From Calditrichota bacterium (GTDB lineage: Bacteria; Calditrichota; Calditrichia; Calditrichales; Calditrichaceae): a stretch of DNA of 12,932 bases. The position numbers and the translations under genes were made by a program. The stretch is from contig JAJRSN010000371.1 of NCBI GenBank assembly GCA_024278715.1, positions 1-12,932 of the forward strand, read 5' to 3'. The notes under the pieces are model-generated. The model had not been told where the DNA came from. It searched no databases and was given only the letters and a program-made list of their open reading frames with translations. Of this stretch, positions 1 to 6,301 are shown piece by piece. Numbering within the stretch: position 1 is the first letter of the stretch; each line of letters opens with the position of its first letter.

Positions 1-78
1 ACGTTTAAGTTCTTTTTGATATCGATTTTTTGATCTGTATAAAACGACTTGTTCCGGCAGTAAACCCGATTGTTTCAT
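1..78 (-). CDS. Possible start of an unidentified gene, running off the window
   Basis: Downstream of pyrG an ATG at 76-78 opens a frame that stays open for 26 codons to the window edge. It begins MKQSGLLPEQVVLYRS and is rich in charged residues and glutamine. An AGG lies 7 nt before the ATG, a weak ribosome binding site, and an in-frame TGA just upstream rules out a longer ATG start. I do not recognise the protein from so few residues. A competing closed frame (GTG at 167-169 to TAA at 5-7, 54 codons) overlaps it and looks less protein-like. The gene would be the fourth of the gatC-kdsB-pyrG group, about 110 bp after pyrG. Confidence 0.3.
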   Translation of the reverse strand, partial: MKQSGLLPEQVVLYRSKNRYQKELKR

Positions 79-187
79 GAGTTTGCCTGTTTTTCATGAA
101 ATGATTTAAAATATTGACCCCTCCGACCCAAAAGTAGAAGAGGTCGGGATATTTAAAAATTTTCGTCACTTGTCCCACTGACTTTAA

Positions 188-808
188 TTATTTTCCGTAT
201 TCGAGCGAAGCCGCTACAAAATCACGAAACAAAGGGTGCGCGCGAGCGACGCGGGACTTTAATTCGGGATGGAACTGACAACCTACAAACCAGGGATGAT
301 CTTCCAGCTCGATCATTTCAACAAGATCTCCGTCCGGCGATAAACCGCTGATAATCATTCCCGCCTCTTCCAGTTCAAGACGATAGCTGTTATTAAACTC
401 GTAGCGATGCCGGTGTCTTTCCGCTATTTCGAGTTTACCGTAAGCCTTATGCGCCTTTGTGCCTGTCCGAAGTTTACAGGGATAACTTCCCAGACGCATT
501 GTGCCGCCCATTCGCTTGACCGATTTTTGGGTTTCCATTAAATGGATCACGGGATTTGTGGTGTTCGGATCAAATTCAGTGCTGTTGGCATCCTTTTTTC
601 CAAGTACATTCCGGGTATATTCAATAACCGCGCATTGTAAGCCCAGACAAATTCCGAAAAAGGGGATCTTATTTTCGCGGGCATAACGAATCGCTAGAAG
701 CTTTCCTTCTATTCCCCGTTCTCCGAAGCCTCCCGGCACCAGTATTCCGCTTACATCAGAAAGTTCCTGAGCGACATTTTTTCGGTAATTTCTTCGGTAT
801 TTATCCAT
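188..808 (-). CDS. pyrG: CTP synthase, C-terminal glutaminase half (frameshifted pyrG)
   Basis: This is the class I glutamine amidotransferase half of CTP synthase, which releases ammonia from glutamine for UTP amination. The nucleophile motif GICLGLQ (Cys about residue 382 of the restored protein) and the His-Glu pair in FHPE (about 509 and 511) are present, as are the VPGGFG oxyanion-region motif and the GGTMRLG motif. The ATG at 806-808 is an artefact of the frame: the first ten residues it encodes are an out-of-frame reading of the upstream half, and PyrG-like sequence starts at NVAQEL, right after the A6 run at 777-782. Adding one base there joins this part to the synthetase half and gives a protein of about 535 residues, the usual PyrG length. 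The C-terminus at 188-190 looks natural. Confidence 0.9.
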   Translation of the reverse strand: MDKYRRNYRKNVAQELSDVSGILVPGGFGERGIEGKLLAIRYARENKIPFFGICLGLQCAVIEYTRNVLGKKDANSTEFDPNTTNPVIHLMETQKSVKRMGGTMRLGSYPCKLRTGTKAHKAYGKLEIAERHRHRYEFNNSYRLELEEAGMIISGLSPDGDLVEMIELEDHPWFVGCQFHPELKSRVARAHPLFRDFVAASLEYGK

Positions 809-1794
809 TTTAATTTAACCCTGACGTCGTTTTCCATTCCGGCATGCTCAAAGGCTGCCATGATGCTTTTGTAAGCATCGTGCAGCTCCACATATTTCCC
901 GCAAACGGCAATTGTAATGGTGCGATCGACCTTCTGATACCGTTCCACTTTGCTGCGCCATTCCTCAATGTTCAATTTCCTTTTTTCCAACCGCAACTTA
1001 TCCAAAATCAGCTCATCGAATTTAACTTTGGCGTATTGCAGCGGCACTTCATAAATTAATGAAACATCCAGAGCGTCAATAACTTCATTAGCCGATACAT
1101 TACAAAACAAGCCGATTTTCTGTTTCACATTATCGGGAAGGGGACGATCGGTTCGACAGAGAAGCATATCGGGCTGCAGACCGATTTCGCGCAGGCGCAT
1201 AACCGAATGCTGTGTGGGCTTGGTCTTTAATTCGTTGGCGCCCGCGATATAGGGAACAAGCGTTAGATGAACCACCAGCGTATCGTCGGCTGGAAGTTTT
1301 AACCGGAATTGACGAATGGCTTCCAAAAACGGCTGACTTTCAATATCGCCGACAGTTCCGCCGATTTCAACAATCACGATATCCACATTGGTCTTTTTAC
1401 CGACGCTGAGAATTTTCTCGTTAATGGCATCGGTGATGTGCGGGATTACCTGAACCGTTGCTCCCAGATAATCGCCCCGTCTTTCTTTTTGAATCACTTC
1501 GTAATAAATTTGACCCGCCGTGGTATTGTTATCCCTTGTCATACTAATATCCAGAAACCGTTCATAATGTCCCAGGTCGAGATCGGTCTCCGCGCCGTCG
1601 TCAGTCACATAAACTTCCCCGTGCTGATAAGGGCTCATGGTGCCGGGATCGACATTGATATAAGGATCCAGCTTTAAAATAGTGACTTTGTATCCGCGGG
1701 ATTTTAACAAAAAACCAAGCGAAGAACAGGCAATTCCTTTGCCCAAAGAAGAAACAACGCCTCCGGTCAGAAAAATATATTTACGTTTTTTCAT
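751..1794 (-). CDS. pyrG: CTP synthase, N-terminal synthetase half (frameshifted pyrG)
   Basis: This is the amidoligase half of CTP synthase, which makes CTP from UTP, ATP and ammonia, the last step of de novo pyrimidine nucleotide synthesis. Strong family signatures are visible: YIFLTGGVVSSLGKGI with its P-loop, the DPYINVDPGTMSP segment, and HGEVYVTDDGAETDLDLGHYE. I start it at the ATG 1792-1794, because MKKRKYIFLTGG matches the normal PyrG N-terminus and an AGG lies about 7 nt upstream; the longer frame from a TTG at 1818 would overlap kdsB. The start follows the kdsB stop by 7 nt, so translation is probably coupled. The frame goes wrong at the A6 run 777-782: after ITEK it reads eight unrelated residues and stops at 751. 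KdsB, encoded just upstream, uses CTP. Confidence 0.92.
   Translation of the reverse strand: MKKRKYIFLTGGVVSSLGKGIACSSLGFLLKSRGYKVTILKLDPYINVDPGTMSPYQHGEVYVTDDGAETDLDLGHYERFLDISMTRDNNTTAGQIYYEVIQKERRGDYLGATVQVIPHITDAINEKILSVGKKTNVDIVIVEIGGTVGDIESQPFLEAIRQFRLKLPADDTLVVHLTLVPYIAGANELKTKPTQHSVMRLREIGLQPDMLLCRTDRPLPDNVKQKIGLFCNVSANEVIDALDVSLIYEVPLQYAKVKFDELILDKLRLEKRKLNIEEWRSKVERYQKVDRTITIAVCGKYVELHDAYKSIMAAFEHAGMENDVRVKLKWINTEEITEKMSLRNFLM
777..782 (-). other. Frameshift site inside pyrG: six-A homopolymer
   Basis: On the coding strand the sequence reads ACC GAA AAA ATG TCG, with six consecutive A. One more A would give GAA AAA AAT GTC and continue directly into the conserved glutaminase domain. 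Both flanking halves are fully conserved, so the change is a single-base loss or an undercalled homopolymer. Ribosomal or RNA polymerase slippage on the A run could also restore the frame, but that is inference. Confidence 0.88.
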
Positions 1795-1801
1795 ACTTTT
1801 C

Positions 1802-2551
1802 CTACTCTTCTTTTTCAATAATTCTATTCACTCTTTTTAGGTCTTCCGGCGTATCGACGCTCACCGATTCGTAATCGGTTTCGATGGTAAAAATTTTGCC
1901 GCCGTTTTCCAGAACGCGCAACTGTTCCAGCTTTTCGGCTTTTTCCAGTAAACTTTGCGACCAATGCGTCATTTTCATTAAAAAATCCTTGCGATAGGCG
2001 TAAACACCCACATGCTTAAAAAAAGGAAAATTGTTTAGCCATTTTGTCCGATCCCCGATATCCCTCAAATAGGGAATTGTCGCTCTGGTAAAAAACAACG
2101 CCCAGCCGTTTTTGTCTTTAACAACGCGCACCAAATTAGGATCGAACAGATCATGATCCGATTCGATTCGCTTTATCGGCGTGGCAATCTGGACTTCGGG
2201 ATGTTCTTCAAACACCTGAGCAAGAGCGTCGAGCAAGTCGGCTTTAATGAACGGTTCGTCTCCCTGAAGATTAATGACAACATCCGCGTTTTCGTCTTTT
2301 GCAGCCGCCGCCACGCGGTCTGTGCCGGAAGGCAATTCCGAGGGCGTTAACACCGCCTCTCCGCCAAAAGAGCGAACCACCGAAGCAATGCGCTCATCAT
2401 CCGTGGCAACCAGCACACGGTCGATCTTTGTTGCGGTTACCGCCCGTTCATACACCCAACGTATCATCGGTTTCTGCCCGATCAAAGTCAGTGGTTTACC
2501 GGGGAAGCGCGCGGAGCCGTATCTTGCCGGTATAACGCAGATAACGTTCAT
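1802..2551 (-). CDS. kdsB: CMP-KDO synthetase (3-deoxy-manno-octulosonate cytidylyltransferase)
   Basis: KdsB activates KDO with CTP to CMP-KDO in the cytoplasm, for attachment of the inner-core sugar to lipid A. At 249 residues it has the usual family length. It shows the N-terminal nucleotide-binding signature IPARYGSARFPGKPL (residues 7-21), the DD of VATDDERIA (51-52), the SGTDRV segment (75-80), the metal-site motif NLQGDEPF (94-101) and the C-terminal SVDTPEDL motif. Its ATG at 2549-2551 overlaps the gatC stop in an ATGA, which fixes the start and suggests translational coupling. pyrG, which makes the CTP substrate, starts 7 nt after its stop. The gene implies a KDO-containing lipopolysaccharide and therefore an outer membrane. 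CMP-sugar synthetases for other acids are related, but the KDO type fits best. Confidence 0.95.
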   Translation of the reverse strand: MNVICVIPARYGSARFPGKPLTLIGQKPMIRWVYERAVTATKIDRVLVATDDERIASVVRSFGGEAVLTPSELPSGTDRVAAAAKDENADVVINLQGDEPFIKADLLDALAQVFEEHPEVQIATPIKRIESDHDLFDPNLVRVVKDKNGWALFFTRATIPYLRDIGDRTKWLNNFPFFKHVGVYAYRKDFLMKMTHWSQSLLEKAEKLEQLRVLENGGKIFTIETDYESVSVDTPEDLKRVNRIIEKEE

Positions 2552-2838
2552 CTACGAACTACCTTGGGTACCGTAAAATATTCGTCCGTCCTTTGCGGCG
2601 CGTTGGCAAGAGCCTTTTCCCGCGGGAGCGAAGTTTTGAGTTCATCGGTGCGAAAAACGTTTTTCATTTCAAGCGGATGAGCCAACGGTTCAACTTCGGT
2701 AGTGTTTAGCTCATTTAGATGTTCAACATAGTTTAAAATTTTGTTGAGCTGTTCTGTTAACTTGGGCAGCTCTTCCTCTTTTAATCGCAGCTTTGCCAAC
2801 CCGGCAATGTATTCCACATCTTTAACGGAAACTGACAC
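2548..2838 (-). CDS. gatC: Asp-tRNA(Asn)/Glu-tRNA(Gln) amidotransferase subunit GatC
   Basis: GatC is the small subunit of the GatCAB complex, which converts Glu-tRNA(Gln) and/or Asp-tRNA(Asn) to the amidated forms; it helps assemble GatA on GatB. The 96-residue length and the typical pattern are present: VKDVEYIAGLAKLRL near the N-terminus, a helical LNKILNYVEHLNEL segment around residues 31-44, then EVEPLAHPLE, and the C-terminal RTDEYFTVPKVVRR. The start is a GTG at 2836-2838 with a very good AAGGAGT ribosome binding site about 6 nt upstream. Its stop overlaps kdsB by 4 nt (ATGA). gatA and gatB are not in the window, so the complex is encoded at separate loci. Confidence 0.95.
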   Translation of the reverse strand: MSVSVKDVEYIAGLAKLRLKEEELPKLTEQLNKILNYVEHLNELNTTEVEPLAHPLEMKNVFRTDELKTSLPREKALANAPQRTDEYFTVPKVVRR

Positions 2839-2868
2839 GATTACTCCTTACCATTTTTAAAAAATGCA

Positions 2869-2897
2869 AGTTTAACATCATAAACCAATCATTTCAA
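2869..2897 (-). promoter_or_regulatory. Candidate promoter for gatC-kdsB-pyrG
   Basis: On the minus strand TTGAAA (2892-2897, 5 of 6 matches to the sigma-70 -35 box) and TAAACT (2869-2874, 4 of 6 to the -10 box) are spaced exactly 17 bp apart. They lie about 30 nt before the GTG of gatC in the 83-bp gap after capA. The consensus match is direct; promoter function is inferred, and this lineage may use a different consensus. Confidence 0.4.
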
Positions 2898-2921
2898 GTT
2901 TAATATAGGAATTTTGGCGAA

Positions 2922-3914
2922 TTAATCAAAAGGCGTATGTTCAAACACATCGGAATATTTTTTAATACGATTCAGAATGCTGTCAGCCTCCGCGGAATGC
3001 GGTACGCGCGGTTGCCAGTGATTCACCTCGATCGGGATAAACTCAATATTCCATCTATCCGGGTGCTCACGCGGCACATTCACTTTCAGAACGACGGTTT
3101 GATAATATGTTCTCGAATGTCCGCCGAAAATAAAATTGCCCAGCGAATAGACAATAATTCCCTGTTTGTACTTTTCGACCCCTTGTAAAACATGCGGATG
3201 ATGCCCGACAATCAGGTCTGCGCCGTAATCTATTACCCGATGAGCAAAATAAATCTGATCATCCTGCGGGTAATTTTCTTTTTCCAGTCCCCAATGAAAA
3301 ACCACCGTAACAAAATCAACTTTTTTACGCAATTTTTTTACGTCTTCCCGAATGTACTTTAAATTCCGCAGCGCTGTTCCCGCCTCCGTTTCTGTTGCGG
3401 GATGGCTTTCGCTATGCGCCTTTAATCCGTAATAGGCTAAAAAACCGAATTTAACGTCCGAGATGTCGAATATCGCCGGTTTTCTGGCTTGTTTGATATT
3501 TCTTCCCGCTCCGATATATTTAATCCCGGCATCCTCGAGCAATTCAATTGTTTCCAGAAGCCCCGCTTCCCCGTAATCATAAATATGATTATTGGCAAGA
3601 CTCACCAAATCCACTCCCCCTCTCTTCAGTATTTCAATATAGTAAGGAGGCGCTTTAAAAACATAGGGTTTTTCGGCGGGCTCGGTAGCGTTTGTAAGGG
3701 GATCTTCCAAATTAATGACGGATATATCGGCTTGTTTGAACCATGGTATTAAAGCGAAGGGGAAATCATATTTTTTTTTGACATGGATTAAAAAGTGATT
3801 GGCAAAATTAACGTCGCCCGTGAAAAGGAGCGTGATATTAGTTTCTCCGCCGGGCAAACGCAGAGGAGTTAAAAACAATGCAGAAAAAACAGTAAAGATT
3901 ATAATTCTAATCAT
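2922..3914 (-). CDS. CapA-family (PGA_cap) metallophosphatase-like envelope protein
   Basis: This 330-residue protein belongs to the CapA/PGA_cap family, calcineurin-like metallophosphatase-fold proteins named after the poly-gamma-glutamate capsule factor CapA. Residues 1-22 look like a cleavable signal peptide (MIRIIIFTVFSALFLTPL), so it should act outside the cytoplasm. Metal-site motifs appear in order: FTGDVN (Asp34), INLEDPL (67-73), LANNH (106-110), FHWGLE (206-211), GHHPHV (237-242) and SLGNFIFGG (258-266). The ATG at 3912-3914 comes 30 nt after the M23 peptidase stop, with only a weak ribosome binding site, so the two genes are probably cotranscribed. No capBC genes are nearby, so a real polyglutamate role is unsupported; the true substrate is unknown. 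Confidence 0.85.
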   Translation of the reverse strand: MIRIIIFTVFSALFLTPLRLPGGETNITLLFTGDVNFANHFLIHVKKKYDFPFALIPWFKQADISVINLEDPLTNATEPAEKPYVFKAPPYYIEILKRGGVDLVSLANNHIYDYGEAGLLETIELLEDAGIKYIGAGRNIKQARKPAIFDISDVKFGFLAYYGLKAHSESHPATETEAGTALRNLKYIREDVKKLRKKVDFVTVVFHWGLEKENYPQDDQIYFAHRVIDYGADLIVGHHPHVLQGVEKYKQGIIVYSLGNFIFGGHSRTYYQTVVLKVNVPREHPDRWNIEFIPIEVNHWQPRVPHSAEADSILNRIKKYSDVFEHTPFD

Positions 3915-3944
3915 AAAAGACCCACGCGTTGTTCCGGTGGATCA

Positions 3945-4892
3945 TTAATTGGCGAGCGAGACAATTTTCCGGTTAAGAATCTGATCGTTAAAAAAGTAAA
4001 GCGCCGGGTCCAGATTTCTCCCTTTGTAAAGTACCTCGTAGTGCAAATGCGGAGCCGTACTCAAACCTGTATTGCCCACTTCTCCGATCTTTTCGCCGCG
4101 TTTTATTCTTTGCCCCCGCCTTACTACAATCTTATTTAAATGTCCGTAGCGCGTTTGAAAGCCATAGTTGTGGTCAAGCATAATCATTTTACCATAACCG
4201 CCGTTAATGCCCGCAAATTTCACAACACCATCGGCGGAAGCGTAAACCGGAGTTCCGCGGGGAGCGCTTATATCAACGCCTTCATGGTGGCGCATAACTT
4301 TGTAAATGGGATGGTAACGCAGACCGAAACCGCTTGAAATAACACCTTTAAGTACGGGTCTTAATGCGGGAAGATATTTAACCGAATCCTGCTTTTTGTA
4401 AAAAGTGTTCAATAGGCTCTGGTAACTTTCGATTTCTAACTTAACCTCCCTCTCAATCTGATTAATTTTTTTCAGTTGTTTGGAAAGGTCCACCTTGGCT
4501 TCAAAGCCGCTTACCTGATCAAGAAATTCATAATTATAATCCGAACCACCGATACCGACTTTACGAATATCTTCGTTCAACTTTGGCAAACCTAACACCG
4601 TTCGCAGTTGATCGTCAGTGGAGGCAATCTTTTCGATTTGCTCATTTAAGATTTTGATCTTCTTACTCATTTCCACCAAACGATTTTGCAAGACCAGATT
4701 CGTCCGCGCCAGACGCTTCATCTCGGAATTGAGACTCCAATCGATAAGCATATCGAGTCCGACTTTTCCTATAATCAAAAACATAACAAGAAAAACTGTT
4801 AAATAGGTAAAAATTTTCCAACGGGATATTTTTACTTCTTTGACGGTTCGGTGATCTCGAGAGACGAAAATTAGGCGAGATTCATCCTTCAT
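3945..4892 (-). CDS. Membrane-anchored M23 (LytM-type) metallopeptidase
   Basis: This is a predicted zinc endopeptidase cutting peptidoglycan cross-bridges or stem peptides in the periplasm. A cytoplasmic basic stretch (1-26) is followed by one membrane segment (about 27-46), a coiled-coil stretch (about 55-95 and again 135-165) and a C-terminal LytM domain (about 180-300). The zinc ligands are intact: His203 and Asp207 in HHEGVD, and His284 in HLHYE; the accessory His251 (YGHL) and His282 are also present. It therefore looks catalytically competent, unlike EnvC/NlpD-type activators. The ATG 4890-4892 is preceded by AGGGG about 8 nt upstream. It comes after the sigma factor terminator and before the CapA-like gene, forming a separate envelope unit. 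Confidence 0.9.
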   Translation of the reverse strand: MKDESRLIFVSRDHRTVKEVKISRWKIFTYLTVFLVMFLIIGKVGLDMLIDWSLNSEMKRLARTNLVLQNRLVEMSKKIKILNEQIEKIASTDDQLRTVLGLPKLNEDIRKVGIGGSDYNYEFLDQVSGFEAKVDLSKQLKKINQIEREVKLEIESYQSLLNTFYKKQDSVKYLPALRPVLKGVISSGFGLRYHPIYKVMRHHEGVDISAPRGTPVYASADGVVKFAGINGGYGKMIMLDHNYGFQTRYGHLNKIVVRRGQRIKRGEKIGEVGNTGLSTAPHLHYEVLYKGRNLDPALYFFNDQILNRKIVSLAN

Positions 4893-4961
4893 ACCCTTAG
4901 CCCCTGAAAATTTATGATTAAATCCTTTTGTGTATTCACTGTGACTTCTATCAAAATATAT

Positions 4962-4992
4962 AAAAAAAAAACTCTGCTATCAAGCAGAGTTT
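4962..4992 (-). terminator. Rho-independent terminator after the sigma factor gene
   Basis: A perfect 9-bp stem, AAACTCTGC (4969-4977) and GCAGAGTTT (4984-4992), encloses a 6-nt loop and is followed on the minus strand by an unbroken T run (4968 down to 4962). It lies about 38 nt after the rpoD stop and separates the patatin-deoB-rpoD group from the M23 gene. There is no T run of that strength on the other side, so it works mainly for minus-strand transcripts. Confidence 0.92.
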
Positions 4993-5029
4993 CATTTTAT
5001 TTCATAAAAAATTTAAAGTTACTCTAAAA

Positions 5030-5875
5030 TTATCCGAGATAGTACCTCAAAACCTTACTTCTGGAGCTGTGACGCAATCTTCGCAGGGCTTTTTCTTTAA
5101 TTTGACGTACGCGTTCACGGGTTAATTTGAATTTAACGCCAATTTCTTCGAGCGTGTGCGGCTTTTCACCGTCTAATCCGAAATAGAGTTTTAGTATTTT
5201 TGCTTCGCGCGCCGTTAATGTGGATAAAATATGATTGACTTCTTCTTTTAAAGATTCGCCCATAACTTCGGCATCCGGCTCGGGGTCCTGCTGATTCTGA
5301 ATAATGTCGATCAGGCGGCTGTCGCTGTTTTTTTGTAAAGGAGAATCCATTGAAACCGAACGCGTCGCCATTTTTATGGTATCGGTGATGTCGCCCGAAT
5401 CCACTTCCAGAACGTCGGCGATCTCTTCGGGAGTCGGCTCGCGTTCATATTCCTGTTCTAACTGACTGTAAACTTTGCCGATTTTCGTCAGAGTGCCCAC
5501 GCGATTCAACGGCAAACGGACAAGACGCGATTGTTCGGCTATTGCCTGTAAAATGGATTGTTTGATCCACCAGACGGCATACGAGATAAACTTAAATCCG
5601 CGTGTTTCGTCAAAACGATACGCGGCTTTCATTAAACCGAGGTTTCCCTCATTAATCAGGTCTTCCAGAGACAAACCGTAATTTTGATATGACTTTGCCA
5701 CGCTGACCACAAACCGCAGGTTCGCGCTTACCAGCCGTTTTAAAGCCCTTTGATCATTTTGTTTGATTCGTTTGGCGAGTTCAATCTCCTCATCCGGCGT
5801 TAAGAGGGGAACCTCGCCGATTTCCCGCAAATAATTCTCCAAAGATTGATTTTTACTTATGAAAAAATCGCTCAC
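5030..5875 (-). CDS. rpoD: RpoD/SigA-type RNA polymerase sigma factor (short form)
   Basis: This is a sigma-70 family group 1 or 2 factor that directs RNA polymerase to -10/-35 promoters. Region 1.2 (about 10-40), region 2 (45-115, including NEGNLGLMKAAYRFDETRG and the -10 reading/melting segment FKFISYAVWWIKQSI), region 3 (about 120-200) and region 4 with the helix-turn-helix (TLEEIGVKFKLTRERVRQIKEKAL, 241-264) are all complete. It is only 281 residues long and has no region 1.1, as in primary sigma factors of Bacteroidetes and Chlorobi, which supports an FCB origin. The start is a GTG at 5873-5875 preceded by GGGGTAGG. A group 2 stress sigma is the alternative; only a genome-wide count of such genes would decide. 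A strong terminator follows. Confidence 0.88.
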   Translation of the reverse strand: MSDFFISKNQSLENYLREIGEVPLLTPDEEIELAKRIKQNDQRALKRLVSANLRFVVSVAKSYQNYGLSLEDLINEGNLGLMKAAYRFDETRGFKFISYAVWWIKQSILQAIAEQSRLVRLPLNRVGTLTKIGKVYSQLEQEYEREPTPEEIADVLEVDSGDITDTIKMATRSVSMDSPLQKNSDSRLIDIIQNQQDPEPDAEVMGESLKEEVNHILSTLTAREAKILKLYFGLDGEKPHTLEEIGVKFKLTRERVRQIKEKALRRLRHSSRSKVLRYYLG

Positions 5876-5877
5876 TT

Positions 5878-5899
5878 AACCTACCCCACTTTTTAGGTT
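5878..5899 (-). promoter_or_regulatory. Small hairpin over the rpoD ribosome binding site
   Basis: On the minus strand AACCTA and TAGGTT form a 6-bp stem around a 10-nt loop (AAAAGTGGGG), ending 2 nt before the GTG start. The stem includes part of the GGGGTAGG ribosome binding site. Such a structure could lower translation initiation, but six mostly A-U pairs are weak and may be chance. Confidence 0.25.
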
Positions 5900-5939
5900 T
5901 ACCTGTTTTCCAAGCTAAAGTTTTCTTTAAAAAAATTCA

Positions 5940-6254
5940 TTAATCCAATTCGATCCCATTCTCATCTTTGATTCGTTTCAATTCGCTGTCGTATTCGGAC
6001 AATTGCGCTTCCAGCTCTTTAATTTGTTCAATAATATGCTGAATGGTCAAATCTCCTTTTAAATCGGTCTCTTTTTTCTTGGTTATTTTGTGATAGACTT
6101 TGCCGCCCAACTCAAGAAATTTTTCCTCGATTTCTTTTTTCACGCTAAGCGCGTCAATTTTAATCCGACCGATTTGCGTATATCGAACCGACTTTTTATT
6201 GGCAATCTGAAGACTCTCAACGATTTTATTTTTAACACTTTTCCAAACCCGCAT
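5940..6254 (-). CDS. Uncharacterised small coiled-coil protein upstream of rpoD
   Basis: I do not recognise this protein. From the ATG at 6252-6254 it has 104 residues: a basic amphipathic N-terminal part (MRVWKSVKNKIVESLQ), a middle with IGRIKIDALSVKKEIEEKF and LGGKVYHKI, and a C-terminal predicted coiled coil (about 72-98, EQIKELEAQLSEYDSELKRI). There is no signal peptide or membrane segment, so it should be cytoplasmic. The layout resembles small helical proteins that start with a short basic helix and have an ELGxxVY segment; their function is not known to me. A TTG at 6279-6281 would add nine residues, but it has no ribosome binding site. The gene lies between deoB (47 nt) and rpoD (64 nt) in the same direction and is probably cotranscribed with them. 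Confidence 0.72.
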   Translation of the reverse strand: MRVWKSVKNKIVESLQIANKKSVRYTQIGRIKIDALSVKKEIEEKFLELGGKVYHKITKKKETDLKGDLTIQHIIEQIKELEAQLSEYDSELKRIKDENGIELD

Positions 6255-6266
6255 GATCTTTTTACC

Positions 6267-6279
6267 GGGATTTAATCCC
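6267..6279 (-). repeat. Short inverted repeat before the small coiled-coil gene
   Basis: GGGAT TTA ATCCC is a 5-bp perfect inverted repeat with a 3-nt centre, in the 47-bp gap between deoB and the small coiled-coil gene, 12 nt before its ATG. It could be a weak hairpin or an operator half-site pair. No T run follows, so it is not a convincing terminator. Confidence 0.25.
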
Positions 6280-6301
6280 AATTGTTTATCATATATTTGA
6301 T

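Noticed and set aside
123..147. CCGACC/GGTCGG inverted repeat after pyrG, a possible terminator
   Set aside because: The stem has only 6 bp, the loop is 13 nt, and no T run follows on the minus strand.
5..169. 54-codon GTG-started frame on the minus strand just after pyrG
   Set aside because: It overlaps the MKQSG frame, does not look like a known protein, and has only a marginal ribosome binding site. It may be chance.
801..809. TTATCCATT, resembling a DnaA box
   Set aside because: It is a single imperfect match inside pyrG coding sequence with no cluster of similar sites nearby.
1309..1677. 122-codon plus-strand open frame
   Set aside because: It is the antisense shadow of the highly conserved synthetase half of pyrG.
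6272..6292. Six-codon leader-like frame before the small coiled-coil gene
   Set aside because: It is too short to support, lacks a ribosome binding site, and encodes no run of regulatory codons.
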